Positions 27,047-37,919 of a DNA stretch of 64,000 nt are shown in pieces. Within the stretch, counting starts at the first letter, position 1. Each line of letters begins with the position of its first letter. The translations under genes were made by a program, and so were the position numbers. The notes under the pieces were generated by a model. It was not told where the DNA came from. It searched no databases and worked only from the letters and a program-made list of their open reading frames with translations. Origin of the DNA: Novosphingobium sp. (GTDB lineage: Bacteria; Pseudomonadota; Alphaproteobacteria; Sphingomonadales; Sphingomonadaceae). The stretch covers positions 1 to 64,000 of the forward strand of contig NZ_JAIXPP010000051.1 in NCBI RefSeq assembly GCF_027486195.1, given 5' to 3'.

Positions 27047-29377
27047 ATGTTGCTTTTCATGCGGGAAAAGGAACTGCGGCTCGCCCTGGTCTGCTACGGC
27101 GGGATCAGCCTTGCGGTCTACATGCACGGCGTCACCAAAGAGATCTGGTACGCCACGCGCGCCAGCCGCGCGTTTCATGATGAGGCCCCTGCCGGCACCG
27201 GTGCCGAGGCAGTCTACCGGCGCCTGCTCGAAATGCTGGAGTCTACGCGCGATCTCAGGCTGCGCATCCTTCCCGATATCATCTCGGGCGCCAGCGCGGG
27301 CGGGATCAACGGCGTGTTCCTCGCGCAGGCGCTGGCGAGCGGGCAGAGCCTGGAGCCGCTGACCACGCTCTGGCTTGAACGGGCAGACGTTGAAATCCTG
27401 CTCGATCCCGATGCCCGGCCGTGGAGCCGCTTTGCCAAGTTCTGGGCCCAGCCGCTCGTGTGGTTCCTCCTCAAGCGTCCGGGGAATGTCGTCAGCCGCA
27501 CGGTGGGTTCGGCCCGCACGCGCCGCGAGGTGCGCCTCAAGCTCTCGCACCTCATCCGCGCGCGCTGGTTCGCGCCGCCGTTCAGCGGGATCGGCTTCTC
27601 GCATCTCCTCGCCGAAGCCTTTGATGCGATGGCCGAAACCGGCAGCGGCACCGCGCCCTTGCTTCCGGCCGGCCACCCGCTCGATCTGCTGGTCACCGCC
27701 ACGGATTTCAACGGCCACCGCGAAGATCTGCGCCTCAACAGCCCGCCGATTGTCGAGGAAAGCGAGCACCGCCTTGCCATCGGCTTTCGCCGCAATGCCT
27801 CGGCAGGCGCGGGCGAAGACATTGCCGAGCGCGCCGAACTCGTCTTCGCCGCCCGCTCGACCGCCAGCTTTCCCGGCGCTTTCCCCCCGCTCATGCTCGC
27901 GGAAATGGACCAGCTGACCACCGAACGCGGGCTTGCCTGGCACGGCCGGGAGGCCTTCCTCAAGCGCGTGATGCCCAGCCGCTGGAAGCGCGGCCAGCTT
28001 GGCGAAGTCGCGCTTGTCGATGGCGCGGTGCTGGTCAATCGGCCGTTTGCCCCGGCCATGGCCGTGCTGCGCGATCGGCCCGCGCAGCGCGAGGTCGATC
28101 GGCGGTTCGTCTACATCGATCCCAGCCCGGCCCGCACCCCCATGCCGGACCACATGGAGCGTTCGGTCGGCTTCTTCTCGGCCATCTTCGGCTCGCTTTC
28201 GTCGATCCCGCGCGAACAGCCGATCCGCGACAACCTTGAGGCGCTGGAGGCCCAATCGCGCGAACGGGCGCGGCTGCGGATGATCGTCGATACCCTGCGC
28301 GGCGAGATCGATACGGCGGTGGAGCGCCTGTTCGGCTATACCTTCTTCTTCGATCAGCCCACGCTCAAACGCCTGACCGCATGGCGCGCCAAGGCCCAGC
28401 AAGCGGCGGCTGAGCAGGCCGGGTTCGCCTTCCATGGCTATGCGCAGGTCAAGCTTGCCGGCGTCGTCGCTTCCCTCGCGCAGGTGACCGAGGAAGCGAT
28501 GATCGAAGCCCCGCCACGCGGCGCGGTCGAGGCTGAACTCTGGGCGCACCTCGCCACGCTCGGCTTCGACCGGCTCGCGCAGGCCAGGGGCGGCGCCACG
28601 ACCGAGGCCATCGCCTTTTTCCGCGCGCACGATCTTGGCTTCCGCATCCGCCGCCTGAAGCTGCTGGCCCGCCGACTCACGCAGGATTGGGACGATGCCG
28701 AAGGGATCAGCCCCGCCGAACGCGAGACCGCGCGCGACATGGTCTACCGCGCGCAGGCGCTCTATCAGGCGAAGCAGACTGCGGCCGGGCTGGGCGAGGA
28801 CTTCGCTGCCGTCGCCGCCAGCGCGCTCGCCCGCCCCGCCGATGTGCTCGCTGCCATTGCCTCCCGGCGTGATCTCACCGGCATCGACCTTGCCGTCGAT
28901 GCGATGATCGTCGAAGGTCTCGCCGCGATGAGCAAGCCGCTGCGCCGGCGCTTCCTCTACGCCTACCTCGGCTTCCCGTTCTACGATGTGGCCACCCTGC
29001 CGCTGCTGCAGGGCGAGGGCATGGGCGAATTCGATCCCGTGAAGGTCGACCGGATTTCCCCGGAAGACGCTTTGTCGATCCGCACCGGCGGCACCTACGC
29101 CTGCCTGAAGGGGGTCGAATTCTTCCACTTCGGCGCCTTCTTCGCGCGCGCCTACCGCGAGAACGACTACCTCTGGGGCCGCCTCCACGGTGCCGAGCGC
29201 ACGGTGGACCTGATCGCCTCGACCGCCGAGCCGCCGCTGCCGGCCAGCGTGATCCGCGCCTTCAAGCGCGACGTCTTCCTCGCGATCCTCGATGAGGAAA
29301 AGCCGCGCCTCACCGCTGAGCCGGGCATGGTCGATGGCGTGTTCGCCGAAGTGAACGCGATGTTTGCGGGGGACTAA
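27047..29377 (+). CDS. Patatin-related acyl hydrolase (large, DUF3376-type C-terminus)
   Basis: A 776-residue cytosolic or peripheral lipid hydrolase of the large patatin-related family. The oxyanion region reads CYGGISLAVYMHGV, the nucleophile elbow is ISGASAGGING (serine near residue 83), and the catalytic aspartate lies in VDGAVLVNRP (about 325), so the Ser-Asp dyad is intact. The remaining 400 residues form the helical C-terminal extension typical of this subgroup. The start at 27047 has GAAGG five bases upstream; another ATG follows at 27059. It is monocistronic, divergent from the EPS operon. Substrate is unknown; phospholipid remodelling is an inference from the family. Confidence 0.9.
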   Translation: MLLFMREKELRLALVCYGGISLAVYMHGVTKEIWYATRASRAFHDEAPAGTGAEAVYRRLLEMLESTRDLRLRILPDIISGASAGGINGVFLAQALASGQSLEPLTTLWLERADVEILLDPDARPWSRFAKFWAQPLVWFLLKRPGNVVSRTVGSARTRREVRLKLSHLIRARWFAPPFSGIGFSHLLAEAFDAMAETGSGTAPLLPAGHPLDLLVTATDFNGHREDLRLNSPPIVEESEHRLAIGFRRNASAGAGEDIAERAELVFAARSTASFPGAFPPLMLAEMDQLTTERGLAWHGREAFLKRVMPSRWKRGQLGEVALVDGAVLVNRPFAPAMAVLRDRPAQREVDRRFVYIDPSPARTPMPDHMERSVGFFSAIFGSLSSIPREQPIRDNLEALEAQSRERARLRMIVDTLRGEIDTAVERLFGYTFFFDQPTLKRLTAWRAKAQQAAAEQAGFAFHGYAQVKLAGVVASLAQVTEEAMIEAPPRGAVEAELWAHLATLGFDRLAQARGGATTEAIAFFRAHDLGFRIRRLKLLARRLTQDWDDAEGISPAERETARDMVYRAQALYQAKQTAAGLGEDFAAVAASALARPADVLAAIASRRDLTGIDLAVDAMIVEGLAAMSKPLRRRFLYAYLGFPFYDVATLPLLQGEGMGEFDPVKVDRISPEDALSIRTGGTYACLKGVEFFHFGAFFARAYRENDYLWGRLHGAERTVDLIASTAEPPLPASVIRAFKRDVFLAILDEEKPRLTAEPGMVDGVFAEVNAMFAGD

Positions 29378-29450
29378 GGTTCAAGCGGATCGGCCACGTT
29401 TATGCCCCGTGCCCGCGATCCGTGCCTCCCCCATACCTGGTCCCCAAACC

Positions 29451-29537
29451 TCGTCATTGCGAGGAGCGCAGCGACGAAGCAATCCAGAGCGTCACGCACA
29501 AACGCCCTGGATTGCTTCGCTACGCTCGCAATGACGA
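29451..29537. repeat. CGTCATTGCGAG palindromic repeat
   Basis: An 87-base inverted repeat with ends TCGTCATTGCGAG and CTCGCAATGACGA and inner arms GAAGCAATCCAG and CTGGATTGCTTC. A close copy stands at 35047-35127. It fills part of the 198 bases between the convergent patatin and dnaJ genes, where no other feature is seen. It could fold into a long hairpin and end both transcripts. Confidence 0.85.
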
Positions 29538-29575
29538 CAGGTAAGGGTAATGTCTGATCCGGAATGATCCGCAAT

Positions 29576-30712
29576 TCACTCCGTCAGATCGTTCCAGGCA
29601 TCCTTGATCCGGTCAAAGAAACCCTTCGACTGCGGGGTTTCCTCGCCCGTTTCAGTCGCCTGGAATTCACGCAGCAACTCGCGCTGGCGGGCGGACAGCT
29701 TGGTCGGCGTCTCGACCTGAATCTCGATCACCAGATCGCCCGTGCCGCGCGCCTGCAGTACGGGCATGCCCGCACCGCGCTTGCGCAGCTGCTTGCCGGA
29801 CTGGATGCCGGCGGGAATTTCGATCTTGTGGCGCGCTCCGTCGAGCCCGGGAATTTCGATCTCCCCGCCCAGCGCAGCCTTGGTGAAGCTGATCGGGCAG
29901 CGTGTCAGCAGCGTCGTCCCCTCGCGCTCGAACATGCGGTGGCGCTTCACGTGAAGGAAGATGTAGAGATCGCCCGCAGGCGCGCCAAACGGCCCGGCCT
30001 CGCCCTTGCCGGCCAGCCGGATGCGCGTGCCGTTGTCCACGCCGGCCGGAATCTGCACATCAAGCTTCTGCTCGGCATCGACGCGGCCCTCGCCGCGGCA
30101 GCTCTTGCAGGGGCTCTCGATCACTTCGCCGCGGCCATGGCAGGTCGGGCAGGTGCGCTCGACCATGAAGAAGCCTTGCTGCGCACGTACTTTGCCGTGC
30201 CCGCCGCACAAGTTGCAGCGCCGCGCCGTGGTGCCGGGCGTTGCGCCGGTGCCGCCGCAGGGCTGGCAGCTCTGGGCCACCTCGACCGCGATCTCGACCG
30301 ACTTGCCGTGAAACGCGTCCTCGAGCGTGATTTCCATGTCATAGCGCATGTCCGCGCCGCGGCGGGCCTGCTGGCGGCCGCCACCACCACCAAATGCGCC
30401 GCCGAAGATCGTCTCGAAGATATCGCCAAGATCGCCGAAGTCGCCGCCGCCAAAGCCGCCGCCACCACCGCCCTGGCCGCCCTGCTGGAAGGCGGCATGG
30501 CCATAGCGATCATAGGCCGCCCGCTTCTGCGGATCGGAGAGGCAGGCATAGGCCTCGTTGATCTGCTTGAACTTCGCCTCGCTGTCCTGGCACCCCGGAT
30601 TCTTGTCCGGATGGAACTTCATGGCGAGTTTGCGATAGGCGGACTTGAGCACCTTTTCGTCTGCGGTGCGCTCCACCTCGAGCAGTTCGTAGAAATCAAT
30701 TTCAGCCGACAT
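29576..30712 (-). CDS. dnaJ: Molecular chaperone DnaJ
   Basis: The DnaK co-chaperone that delivers unfolded clients and stimulates ATP hydrolysis. The 378-residue protein has a J domain with the HPD motif (KFHPDKNP, about residue 33), a glycine/phenylalanine-rich linker, and four zinc-binding CxxCxGxG repeats ([32 protein letters not shown]). The C-terminal substrate-binding domains follow. The ATG at 30712 is the conserved start ([11 protein letters not shown]); an upstream in-frame start is ignored. It follows dnaK on the same strand after a 74-base gap with a strong hairpin. Confidence 0.97.
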   Translation of the reverse strand: MSAEIDFYELLEVERTADEKVLKSAYRKLAMKFHPDKNPGCQDSEAKFKQINEAYACLSDPQKRAAYDRYGHAAFQQGGQGGGGGGFGGGDFGDLGDIFETIFGGAFGGGGGRQQARRGADMRYDMEITLEDAFHGKSVEIAVEVAQSCQPCGGTGATPGTTARRCNLCGGHGKVRAQQGFFMVERTCPTCHGRGEVIESPCKSCRGEGRVDAEQKLDVQIPAGVDNGTRIRLAGKGEAGPFGAPAGDLYIFLHVKRHRMFEREGTTLLTRCPISFTKAALGGEIEIPGLDGARHKIEIPAGIQSGKQLRKRGAGMPVLQARGTGDLVIEIQVETPTKLSARQRELLREFQATETGEETPQSKGFFDRIKDAWNDLTE

Positions 30713-30735
30713 TGCGGTCCCCATCCAAGAACAGC

Positions 30736-30772
30736 GGCCCGCCGCCTGCACCCGAAAGGCAGGCGGCGGGCC
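30736..30772 (-). terminator. Strong hairpin between dnaK and dnaJ
   Basis: A perfect 13-base-pair stem, GGCCCGCCGCCTG with CAGGCGGCGGGCC, around an 11-base loop. No T-run follows in the direction of dnaK transcription, so it is not a textbook terminator. It may attenuate transcription or stabilise the dnaK message, giving more DnaK than DnaJ. Confidence 0.55.
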
Positions 30773-30786
30773 GACTTAACGCAACA

Positions 30787-32694
<1,908 letters not shown>

Positions 32695-32785
32695 GGTGTT
32701 CCTGTTTCCTTGCCCACTAGACGCCGCGCTTGAAGCGCCCCCCGAACCGGGCGAGCCTTCGTCTATGCAGCTCTGACAGAGGGCG

Positions 32786-32813
32786 ATATAGGTCGCCTTC
32801 GTCCCGGGACAAG
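32786..32813 (-). promoter_or_regulatory. Predicted RpoH (sigma-32) heat-shock promoter of dnaK
   Basis: On the minus strand the sequence reads CTTG, 17 bases, CCTATAT. This fits the alphaproteobacterial heat-shock consensus CTTG-N17/18-CYTATNT. It lies about 90 bases upstream of the dnaK ATG, giving a leader of some 80 bases. Confidence 0.65.
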
Positions 32814-32865
32814 GCCCAGCCGCGCGCCTATGTACCATCTCGTTTCAAGACTGGAGAGAGCTTCG

Positions 32866-33426
32866 ATGCCCCCTATCCGTTCCAATGCATTCGGCTTTGG
32901 TCTCGCCCTTGCCGCTGGGGCCAGCCTGCTCGCGCTCGCTGCCTGCAGCGGCAATGCGCCCGATGCTGCCGCAACGGCTTCAGCTAGCGCCGCTTCCGGC
33001 TCTGCGCCGAACCCCTTGGCGCCCGACAATGCGCCGAACGTCAGCGTGATCGAACCGGTCATCAAGTTGCCCGCCGTGCCCGGCAATCCGGGGGTGCTTT
33101 ATTTCACGATCCAGCAGACTGCGGGTCAGGCCAACACGCTCGTGGCTGTCCATGTCGACGGCGCCGGGCGCGCCGAAATGCACGAAAGCAAGACCGAGAA
33201 CGGCGTATCGTCGATGGCTCCCGTCAGCTCGGTAAGCTTCAGCGACAAGCAGCCCGCCGAATTCAAGGCTGGCGGCTATCATGTGATGCTGTTCGATCTC
33301 GCCAGCACGGTGAAGGCGGGCAAGGATGTCGAAGTCACCTTCACGCTCGCCAATGGTGACAAGGTGAGCACTTTCGCGAAAGTCGAGGAAACCGGCGCGA
33401 TGGAAGGCATGATGGATCACATGTGA
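32866..33426 (+). CDS. Copper chaperone PCu(A)C family lipoprotein
   Basis: A 186-residue periplasmic copper chaperone of the PCu(A)C (DUF461) fold, a family that delivers copper to the CuA centre of cytochrome oxidase. A lipoprotein signal peptide ends at LALAAC, then a flexible alanine/serine linker (to about residue 60). The copper ligands are visible as AEMHESKTENGVSSMAPV and, after the expected spacing, GGYHVMLFDL, giving the family H/M...M...HxM pattern. The ATG at 32866 has GGAGAG upstream. Its stop codon overlaps the GTG start of a metalloprotease-like gene. It is divergent from dnaK. Confidence 0.9.
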   Translation: MPPIRSNAFGFGLALAAGASLLALAACSGNAPDAAATASASAASGSAPNPLAPDNAPNVSVIEPVIKLPAVPGNPGVLYFTIQQTAGQANTLVAVHVDGAGRAEMHESKTENGVSSMAPVSSVSFSDKQPAEFKAGGYHVMLFDLASTVKAGKDVEVTFTLANGDKVSTFAKVEETGAMEGMMDHM

Positions 33427-33920
33427 CCCTGCCGCACAGGGTCCCTCCCGGCGGTGAACGTCCGCTCACGCCGGGCGAACGAGCCTTGGCTGAAAGCGTT
33501 TTCGGCGGCGCCCTCGATCTCGCACCCGTGCGGATCCGGCGCCGCCGGTTCTTCCCGTTCCAGCCGCGCGGCACCGTGATGGCGCCGATGGGGCACGTCC
33601 ATTTCCACCCGGCGAGCCCGCACTACCGCGACGATTTTGCGCAGGCCCCGCTCGGTCTGCAGGGCCTCTTCATCCACGAACTCGTGCATGTCTGGCAGAC
33701 GCAGCAGCGCGGCCGGTTCTACCTGCCGTTGATGCGCCATCCGTTCTGCCGCTATGCCTACCGCTTCGATCCTGCGCGGCCCTTCACAGCCTACGGCATC
33801 GAACAGCAGGCCGAACTTGTCGCCCACGCCTTCCTCGCCGCGAGGGGTGCGCCGCATGCAGCGGCCCCTTCGCTTGCCGCGCTGCAATCCGTGCTGCCGT
33901 TCCCGGTCAGGTCTGCCTGA
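33423..33920 (+). CDS. HExxH protein (vgr-related / DUF4157-like putative metallopeptidase)
   Basis: A 165-residue protein with a zinc-protease motif, FIHELVHVWQTQQRG (HELVH, about residue 80), preceded by GTVMAPMGHVHFHP and followed by IEQQAELVAH, whose glutamate could be the third zinc ligand. Sphingomonad homologs are often labelled vgr-related protein; the motif set recalls DUF4157. There is no signal peptide or membrane helix. The GTG start overlaps the stop of the copper chaperone gene (ATGTGA), so the two are translationally coupled. Substrate and activity are unknown. Confidence 0.75.
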   Translation: MTLPHRVPPGGERPLTPGERALAESVFGGALDLAPVRIRRRRFFPFQPRGTVMAPMGHVHFHPASPHYRDDFAQAPLGLQGLFIHELVHVWQTQQRGRFYLPLMRHPFCRYAYRFDPARPFTAYGIEQQAELVAHAFLAARGAPHAAAPSLAALQSVLPFPVRSA

Positions 33921-33941
33921 CCGGGCGCGCACAACGGCTCG

Positions 33942-34199
33942 TCAGCAGCGAACCTCATATTCATAACCATCGCGATCGCGGCGATAGCAGCGGCCGTGCT
34001 TCTTGATCAGCGAACCGCCTACCGCGCCAGCTGCCGCGCCGATCGCCGCGCCGGTGCCGACATCGCCGCCTGTTGCGCCGCCGATCACAGCGCCGCCTGC
34101 CGCGCCCAGCAGCGCCCCTTCGGCGCCGTAATTCCGTGCGCAGCCGACAAGCGAGAGCGCTGCCACGGCCACTATGGGAAGCATGATCTTGCGTTTCAT
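33942..34199 (-). CDS. Glycine-zipper outer membrane lipoprotein (YMGG-like)
   Basis: An 85-residue lipoprotein: the signal peptide ends at the lipobox LSLVGCA, and the mature part is a glycine zipper with repeated GAAxG steps (LLGAAGGAVIGGATGG, AAIGAAAGAVGG), then a short basic tail with three cysteines overall. Similar small proteins sit in or under the outer membrane and are often stress-induced; the role here is not known. It is convergent with the HExxH gene. Confidence 0.85.
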   Translation of the reverse strand: MKRKIMLPIVAVAALSLVGCARNYGAEGALLGAAGGAVIGGATGGDVGTGAAIGAAAGAVGGSLIKKHGRCYRRDRDGYEYEVRC

Positions 34200-34356
34200 C
34201 GTCCAGACTCCTTGTGGCCCCCGGATGCTTGTCCCTGCTCAGGCACAAACGCGCATCCCGCCGCCGGGTTCCGCCACGCGAAAGGTCCGCTGCCCCGCTC
34301 TGGCGCAAACCCGCGCGGCCATGGCACGTTTGCCGCGCAGAAAAAGGACCGCGCCG

Positions 34357-35025
34357 ATGCCGCATGCCATAGACACCCACGCCATCCTCGATGCCGTCGC
34401 CGCCGCGCGCGGGGGCGTGCGCAATGTGTTCGATGAAATCGACCCGAAGCGCCTCGCCCACATCTGCGTCGATATGCAGAACGGCTTTCTGGAAGAAGGT
34501 TCACCGGTCGAAGTGCCGATGGCCCGAGAGATCGTCGGCAACGTGAACCGGATCAGCGCCGCCGTGCGCGCGGGCGGCGGGCTCAACTTGTTCCTGCGCT
34601 TCACCACGCCCGATGCGGCCAGCTGGTCGGTCTTCGTCCGCCGGCTGGGTTCAGGCGCAGCGGCCCACCGCGCCGCCTTCACGTCGGGCGCGCACTATCA
34701 TGATTTCTGGCCTGCGCTGGATGTAGAGCCCGGCGATGCGGTGGTCGACAAGCACCGCTTCAGCGGCTTCACCCCCGGCACCAGCGATCTGGACGCCGTT
34801 CTGAAAGCGCGCGGCATCGATACCGTGCTCATCACCGGCACGCTCACCAACTGCTGCTGCGAAAGCACCGCGCGCGATGCCATGCAGTTCAACTACCGCG
34901 TCTTGTTCGCAGGCGATGCGAATGCCGCGCTGACGGACGCCGAACACGCGGCCACGCTGCACAGCATCGCGTTCGTGTTTGCAGATCTCTATAACACGGA
35001 CGAGGTGGTGGGATTGCTGGGCTGA
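34357..35025 (+). CDS. Isochorismatase-family cysteine hydrolase
   Basis: A 222-residue cytosolic hydrolase of the isochorismatase superfamily. The catalytic triad is visible as aspartate in CVDMQNGFLE, lysine in VVDKHRFSGF and cysteine in the cluster LTNCCCESTARDAM; the non-proline cis-peptide region TGTLTN is in place. Members cleave ureido, amide or isochorismate bonds, and the substrate cannot be read from sequence. The ATG at 34357 has AAAGGA eight bases upstream; in-frame starts further up run into the lipoprotein gene. It is followed by a palindromic repeat. Confidence 0.88.
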   Translation: MPHAIDTHAILDAVAAARGGVRNVFDEIDPKRLAHICVDMQNGFLEEGSPVEVPMAREIVGNVNRISAAVRAGGGLNLFLRFTTPDAASWSVFVRRLGSGAAAHRAAFTSGAHYHDFWPALDVEPGDAVVDKHRFSGFTPGTSDLDAVLKARGIDTVLITGTLTNCCCESTARDAMQFNYRVLFAGDANAALTDAEHAATLHSIAFVFADLYNTDEVVGLLG

Positions 35026-35046
35026 ACGCCACCCCCCCAAAAAAAC

Positions 35047-35127
35047 TTCGTCATTGCGAGCGCAGCGAAGCAATCCAGAGCCGCGCAGAGCCACCCTGGA
35101 TTGCTTCGCTGCGCTCGCAATGACGAA
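35047..35127. repeat. CGTCATTGCGAG palindromic repeat, second copy
   Basis: An 81-base inverted repeat with ends TTCGTCATTGCGAGCGCAG and its reverse complement and with inner arms around CAATCCAG and CTGGATTG. It is closely related to the copy at 29451-29537 and again lies just behind a gene end. Confidence 0.85.
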
Positions 35128-35128
35128 C

Positions 35129-35311
35129 TCAGGTGATGCTCTTTTGCTTCTGTTGAGGCGTTGAGCAGTCGCTAACGCTTGCTACCCAAGGGGCCTTGGG
35201 CAAGGTGATATCTCCGTCGCAAGTGTCCCCCTCATCCTCATACACCGCGTGCAGAGGATGATGGGGAACAGACTGGCGCGCCGCCAGTCCGCCCAGCACA
35301 AACGGAAGCAT
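35129..35311 (-). CDS. Possible small protein downstream of grpE
   Basis: A 60-codon frame starting 17 bases after the grpE stop on the same strand. It begins with a short hydrophobic run (LPFVLGGLAA) and has two cysteines. No ribosome site is evident and no family is recognised. It is the only candidate in the 303 bases between the cysteine hydrolase and grpE besides the repeat; it may equally be non-coding. Confidence 0.2.
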   Translation of the reverse strand: MLPFVLGGLAARQSVPHHPLHAVYEDEGDTCDGDITLPKAPWVASVSDCSTPQQKQKSIT

Positions 35312-35328
35312 GATCCAGCGACGCAGCC

Positions 35329-35892
35329 TTAATCCGGCTTCTTCGCCACCGCCACCATCGCGGCGCGCAGCAGGCGGTCCTTGATCATGTAGCCGGCCTG
35401 CAGTTCCTGCAGCACGGTGCCCGGCTCCACATCGGCAGAGGGGATTTCCAGCATCGCCTGATGCTGGTGCGGATCGAGCGGCAGGCCCTTGGCAGCGATG
35501 CGGCTGATCCCGTGGCTCGCAAAGACCTTCTCGATCTCGCGCCCCGTGGCTTCCAGCCCCGCGACAAGGTTCTTCATCTTGTCGTCAGCGCGCAGCTCGG
35601 CGGGAATCGATTCGAGCGCACGCGAAAGGTTGTCCGCCACTGAAAGAATATCGCGCGCAAAGGCGGTTGCGGCATAGGCGCGCGCGTCAGCCATTTCCTT
35701 TTCCATGCGGCGGCGCACGTTCTGCGTCTCGGCCTTGGCATAGAGCACGTCCTGCTTCGCCGCCTCGAGATCGCCCTTAAGCGCTTCCACGAGTTCGCCC
35801 AGGCCATCGCCGCCATCGGTCAGTTCGGAAGGCACGCCTTCAAGTTCAGCTGCCATTTCTGCATCCGTCGGGCGCGTGTCGTTGTCAGTCAT
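35329..35892 (-). CDS. grpE: Nucleotide exchange factor GrpE
   Basis: GrpE releases ADP from DnaK. The 187-residue protein has the long N-terminal coiled-coil helix (about 25-80, with QNVRRRMEKEMADARAYA), then the family core NLSRALESIP, GLEATGREIEKVFASHGI, PLDPHQHQAMLEIPS and the beta wing GTVLQELQAGYMIKDRLLRAAMVAVA. The ATG overlaps the hrcA stop (ATGA), so hrcA and grpE are one operon, close to dnaK-dnaJ. Confidence 0.96.
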   Translation of the reverse strand: MTDNDTRPTDAEMAAELEGVPSELTDGGDGLGELVEALKGDLEAAKQDVLYAKAETQNVRRRMEKEMADARAYAATAFARDILSVADNLSRALESIPAELRADDKMKNLVAGLEATGREIEKVFASHGISRIAAKGLPLDPHQHQAMLEIPSADVEPGTVLQELQAGYMIKDRLLRAAMVAVAKKPD

Positions 35893-36953
35893 TTTCGCGT
35901 AAATCCGTCCTGCGTGATGATCCTGCTCAAGGATTGAGCCGTGAAATCAACCATGGGGACAACCCGCGCATAATTCAACCGCGTCGGCCCGATAACTCCC
36001 ACCACGCCGACCACGCGCCCCTCCCCGTCACGCCATGGCGCGGCGATCACCGAGGAGCCCGAAAGCGAGAACAGCCGGTTCTCGCTGCCGATGAAAATGC
36101 GCGCGCTGTCAGCCTCGCGCGCGGCATCGAGCACGCCCGCAATCGCTTCGGCGCTTTCAAGCTCGTCCAGCAGCTGCCGCACCCGCTCAATATCGCCCAG
36201 CGCCGCTTCGTCGAGCAGATTGGCTTGCCCGCGCACCACCAGCACCGGCCGCTGCGCCGCATCGCGGCTCCACACCGCCAGCCCCCGCTCGACCAGCGCC
36301 GCGCTCGCCGCATCGAGCGCCGAGCGCCCACCCGCGATTTCCGCGCGGATCGCCTGCAAGGCATCGGCCAACGTCCGCCCGGCCATCCGCGCGGTGAGGT
36401 AGTTGCCCGCCTGTTCCAGCGTCGAGGCACTCGTCATCCCCGGCAGATCGATCACCCGGTTCTCGACAGTGCCGTCATCCCCCACCAGCACGACCAGCGC
36501 CCGTGCCGGCCCCAGCGGCACGAAGGAAATCTGCGCCAGCCGCATTTCCCGGTGCGGCACCATCACCACGCCCGCCCCGGCCGAGAGATCGGACAAGGCC
36601 AAGCTCGCCGCCGCCAGCGCCGCCTCGATCGTGCCGCCCTCGGCCAGCCCCCGCTCGATCTGCGCGCGCTCCGCTGCCGAAGGCTCAGCCGCCTGCATGA
36701 TGCCATCAACGAACAGCCTCAGGCCCACCTCGGTCGGCATCCGCCCCGCGCTGGTGTGCGGCGCCGCCAGCAGCCCTGCGTCCTGCAATTCCTGCAGAAC
36801 CGATCGGATCGAGGCCGAAGAAAGCCCGACCGCCCCGCTCCCCGCGAGGGTGCGCGAGCCGACGGGAAGCCCGCTGGCGATATAGCCTTCGACCACCAGC
36901 CGGAAGATTTCACGGGCGCGGAGCGAGAGTTCAGAAAGTCCGGGGCCTACCAT
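35889..36953 (-). CDS. hrcA: Heat-inducible transcription repressor HrcA
   Basis: HrcA represses chaperonin genes by binding CIRCE inverted repeats and is kept active by GroEL. The 354-residue protein begins with a winged helix-turn-helix ([51 protein letters not shown]), followed by the GAF-like regulatory domain and the C-terminal [30 protein letters not shown] signature region. AGGAG stands two bases before the ATG. No CIRCE element is visible here or before dnaK, so its targets, probably groESL, are elsewhere. It is divergent from rph. Confidence 0.96.
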   Translation of the reverse strand: MVGPGLSELSLRAREIFRLVVEGYIASGLPVGSRTLAGSGAVGLSSASIRSVLQELQDAGLLAAPHTSAGRMPTEVGLRLFVDGIMQAAEPSAAERAQIERGLAEGGTIEAALAAASLALSDLSAGAGVVMVPHREMRLAQISFVPLGPARALVVLVGDDGTVENRVIDLPGMTSASTLEQAGNYLTARMAGRTLADALQAIRAEIAGGRSALDAASAALVERGLAVWSRDAAQRPVLVVRGQANLLDEAALGDIERVRQLLDELESAEAIAGVLDAAREADSARIFIGSENRLFSLSGSSVIAAPWRDGEGRVVGVVGVIGPTRLNYARVVPMVDFTAQSLSRIITQDGFTRK

Positions 36954-37081
36954 CGCTCCTATCTAGGACAGTTCATCCCGCCGTGAAAGGCATCGAGGCC
37001 CCCGTCTTTTCGTGCCGCAGGGCCTTTCATTCCGCTCCGCGCGGGCTAAAGGCTGCGCAAACTTCAACCAAAGGAATTCCC

Positions 37082-37798
37082 ATGCGTCCTTCAGGCCGCG
37101 CCGCAGATGAAATGCGCGCCATCACCGTCGAAACCGGTTTCACCAAGCACGCCGAAGGCTCGGTGCTGATCGGCTTTGGCGATACCAAGGTGCTGGTCAC
37201 CGCCTCGGTCGAAGAACGCGTGCCGCCGTTCATGCGCGGCAAGGGCGAAGGCTGGGTCACGGCGGAATACTCGATGCTCCCCCGCGCCACCCACACCCGC
37301 GGCAGCCGCGAGGCAGCGAAGGGCAAGCAATCGGGCCGCACGCAGGAAATCCAGCGCCTGATCGGGCGTTCCTTGCGCGCCGTCACCGATATGAAGAAGC
37401 TGGGCGAACGCCAGATCACCTTGGATTGCGACGTGATCCAGGCCGATGGCGGCACCCGCACAGCCTCGATCTCCGGCGCGTGGATCGCGCTGCGCCTTGC
37501 CGTGCAGGGGCTGATGGACAGCGGCGCGATCAAGGAAGACCCGCTGACCCGCAAGGTCGCCGCGATCTCCTGCGGCATTCATCAGGGCACGCCCGTTCTC
37601 GATCTCGACTACATCGAGGACAGCTCGGCCGATGCCGACGCCAACTTCGTGCTGATCGAGGGCGGCCATATCGCCGAAGTCCAGGCCACTGCCGAGGGCG
37701 CGACCTATGACGAGGAAGGCCTGCTGCGCCTCCTGCGCCTCGCCCGCATCGGCTGCACGGAAATCTTCGCCGCCCAGGCCCGCGCCGTCGGCCAATGA
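37082..37798 (+). CDS. rph: Ribonuclease PH
   Basis: A phosphorolytic exoribonuclease that trims tRNA 3' ends. The 238-residue protein starts [20 protein letters not shown] and carries [21 protein letters not shown], the [12 protein letters not shown] strand, [16 protein letters not shown] with the phosphate-binding arginines, and [20 protein letters not shown]. An AGGA site lies six bases before the ATG at 37082; longer in-frame starts have none. It is followed by a hairpin-forming repeat and rdgB on the same strand, a common alphaproteobacterial order. Confidence 0.97.
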   Translation: MRPSGRAADEMRAITVETGFTKHAEGSVLIGFGDTKVLVTASVEERVPPFMRGKGEGWVTAEYSMLPRATHTRGSREAAKGKQSGRTQEIQRLIGRSLRAVTDMKKLGERQITLDCDVIQADGGTRTASISGAWIALRLAVQGLMDSGAIKEDPLTRKVAAISCGIHQGTPVLDLDYIEDSSADADANFVLIEGGHIAEVQATAEGATYDEEGLLRLLRLARIGCTEIFAAQARAVGQ

Positions 37799-37819
37799 CT
37801 TTCTGCCCCCACCTACCCT

Positions 37820-37900
37820 CGTCATCCCCGCGCAGGCGGGGATCCAGAGCCCAAGGCGCAGCGTCAGCCGCTCTGGATTCCCGCCTGCGCGGGAATGACG
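37820..37900. repeat. CGTCATCCCCGCG palindromic repeat between rph and rdgB
   Basis: An 81-base inverted repeat. The left arm CGTCATCCCCGCGCAGGCGG and the right arm CCGCCTGCGCGGGAATGACG are nearly perfect complements, with inner arms around ATCCAGAGC and GCTCTGGAT. It is related in ends but not in body to the CGTCATTGCGAG repeats. It begins 21 bases after the rph stop and could fold into a processing or terminating hairpin. Confidence 0.85.
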
Positions 37901-37919
37901 AAAAGTTGGGGGCAAGACC

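Noticed and set aside
26993..29188. A 731-codon open frame antisense to the patatin gene
   Set aside because: The opposite strand carries an intact Ser-Asp catalytic dyad; this frame is a composition shadow.
36954..37081. CIRCE element before hrcA
   Set aside because: The TTAGCACTC-N9-GAGTGCTAA pattern is absent from the interval and from the dnaK upstream region.
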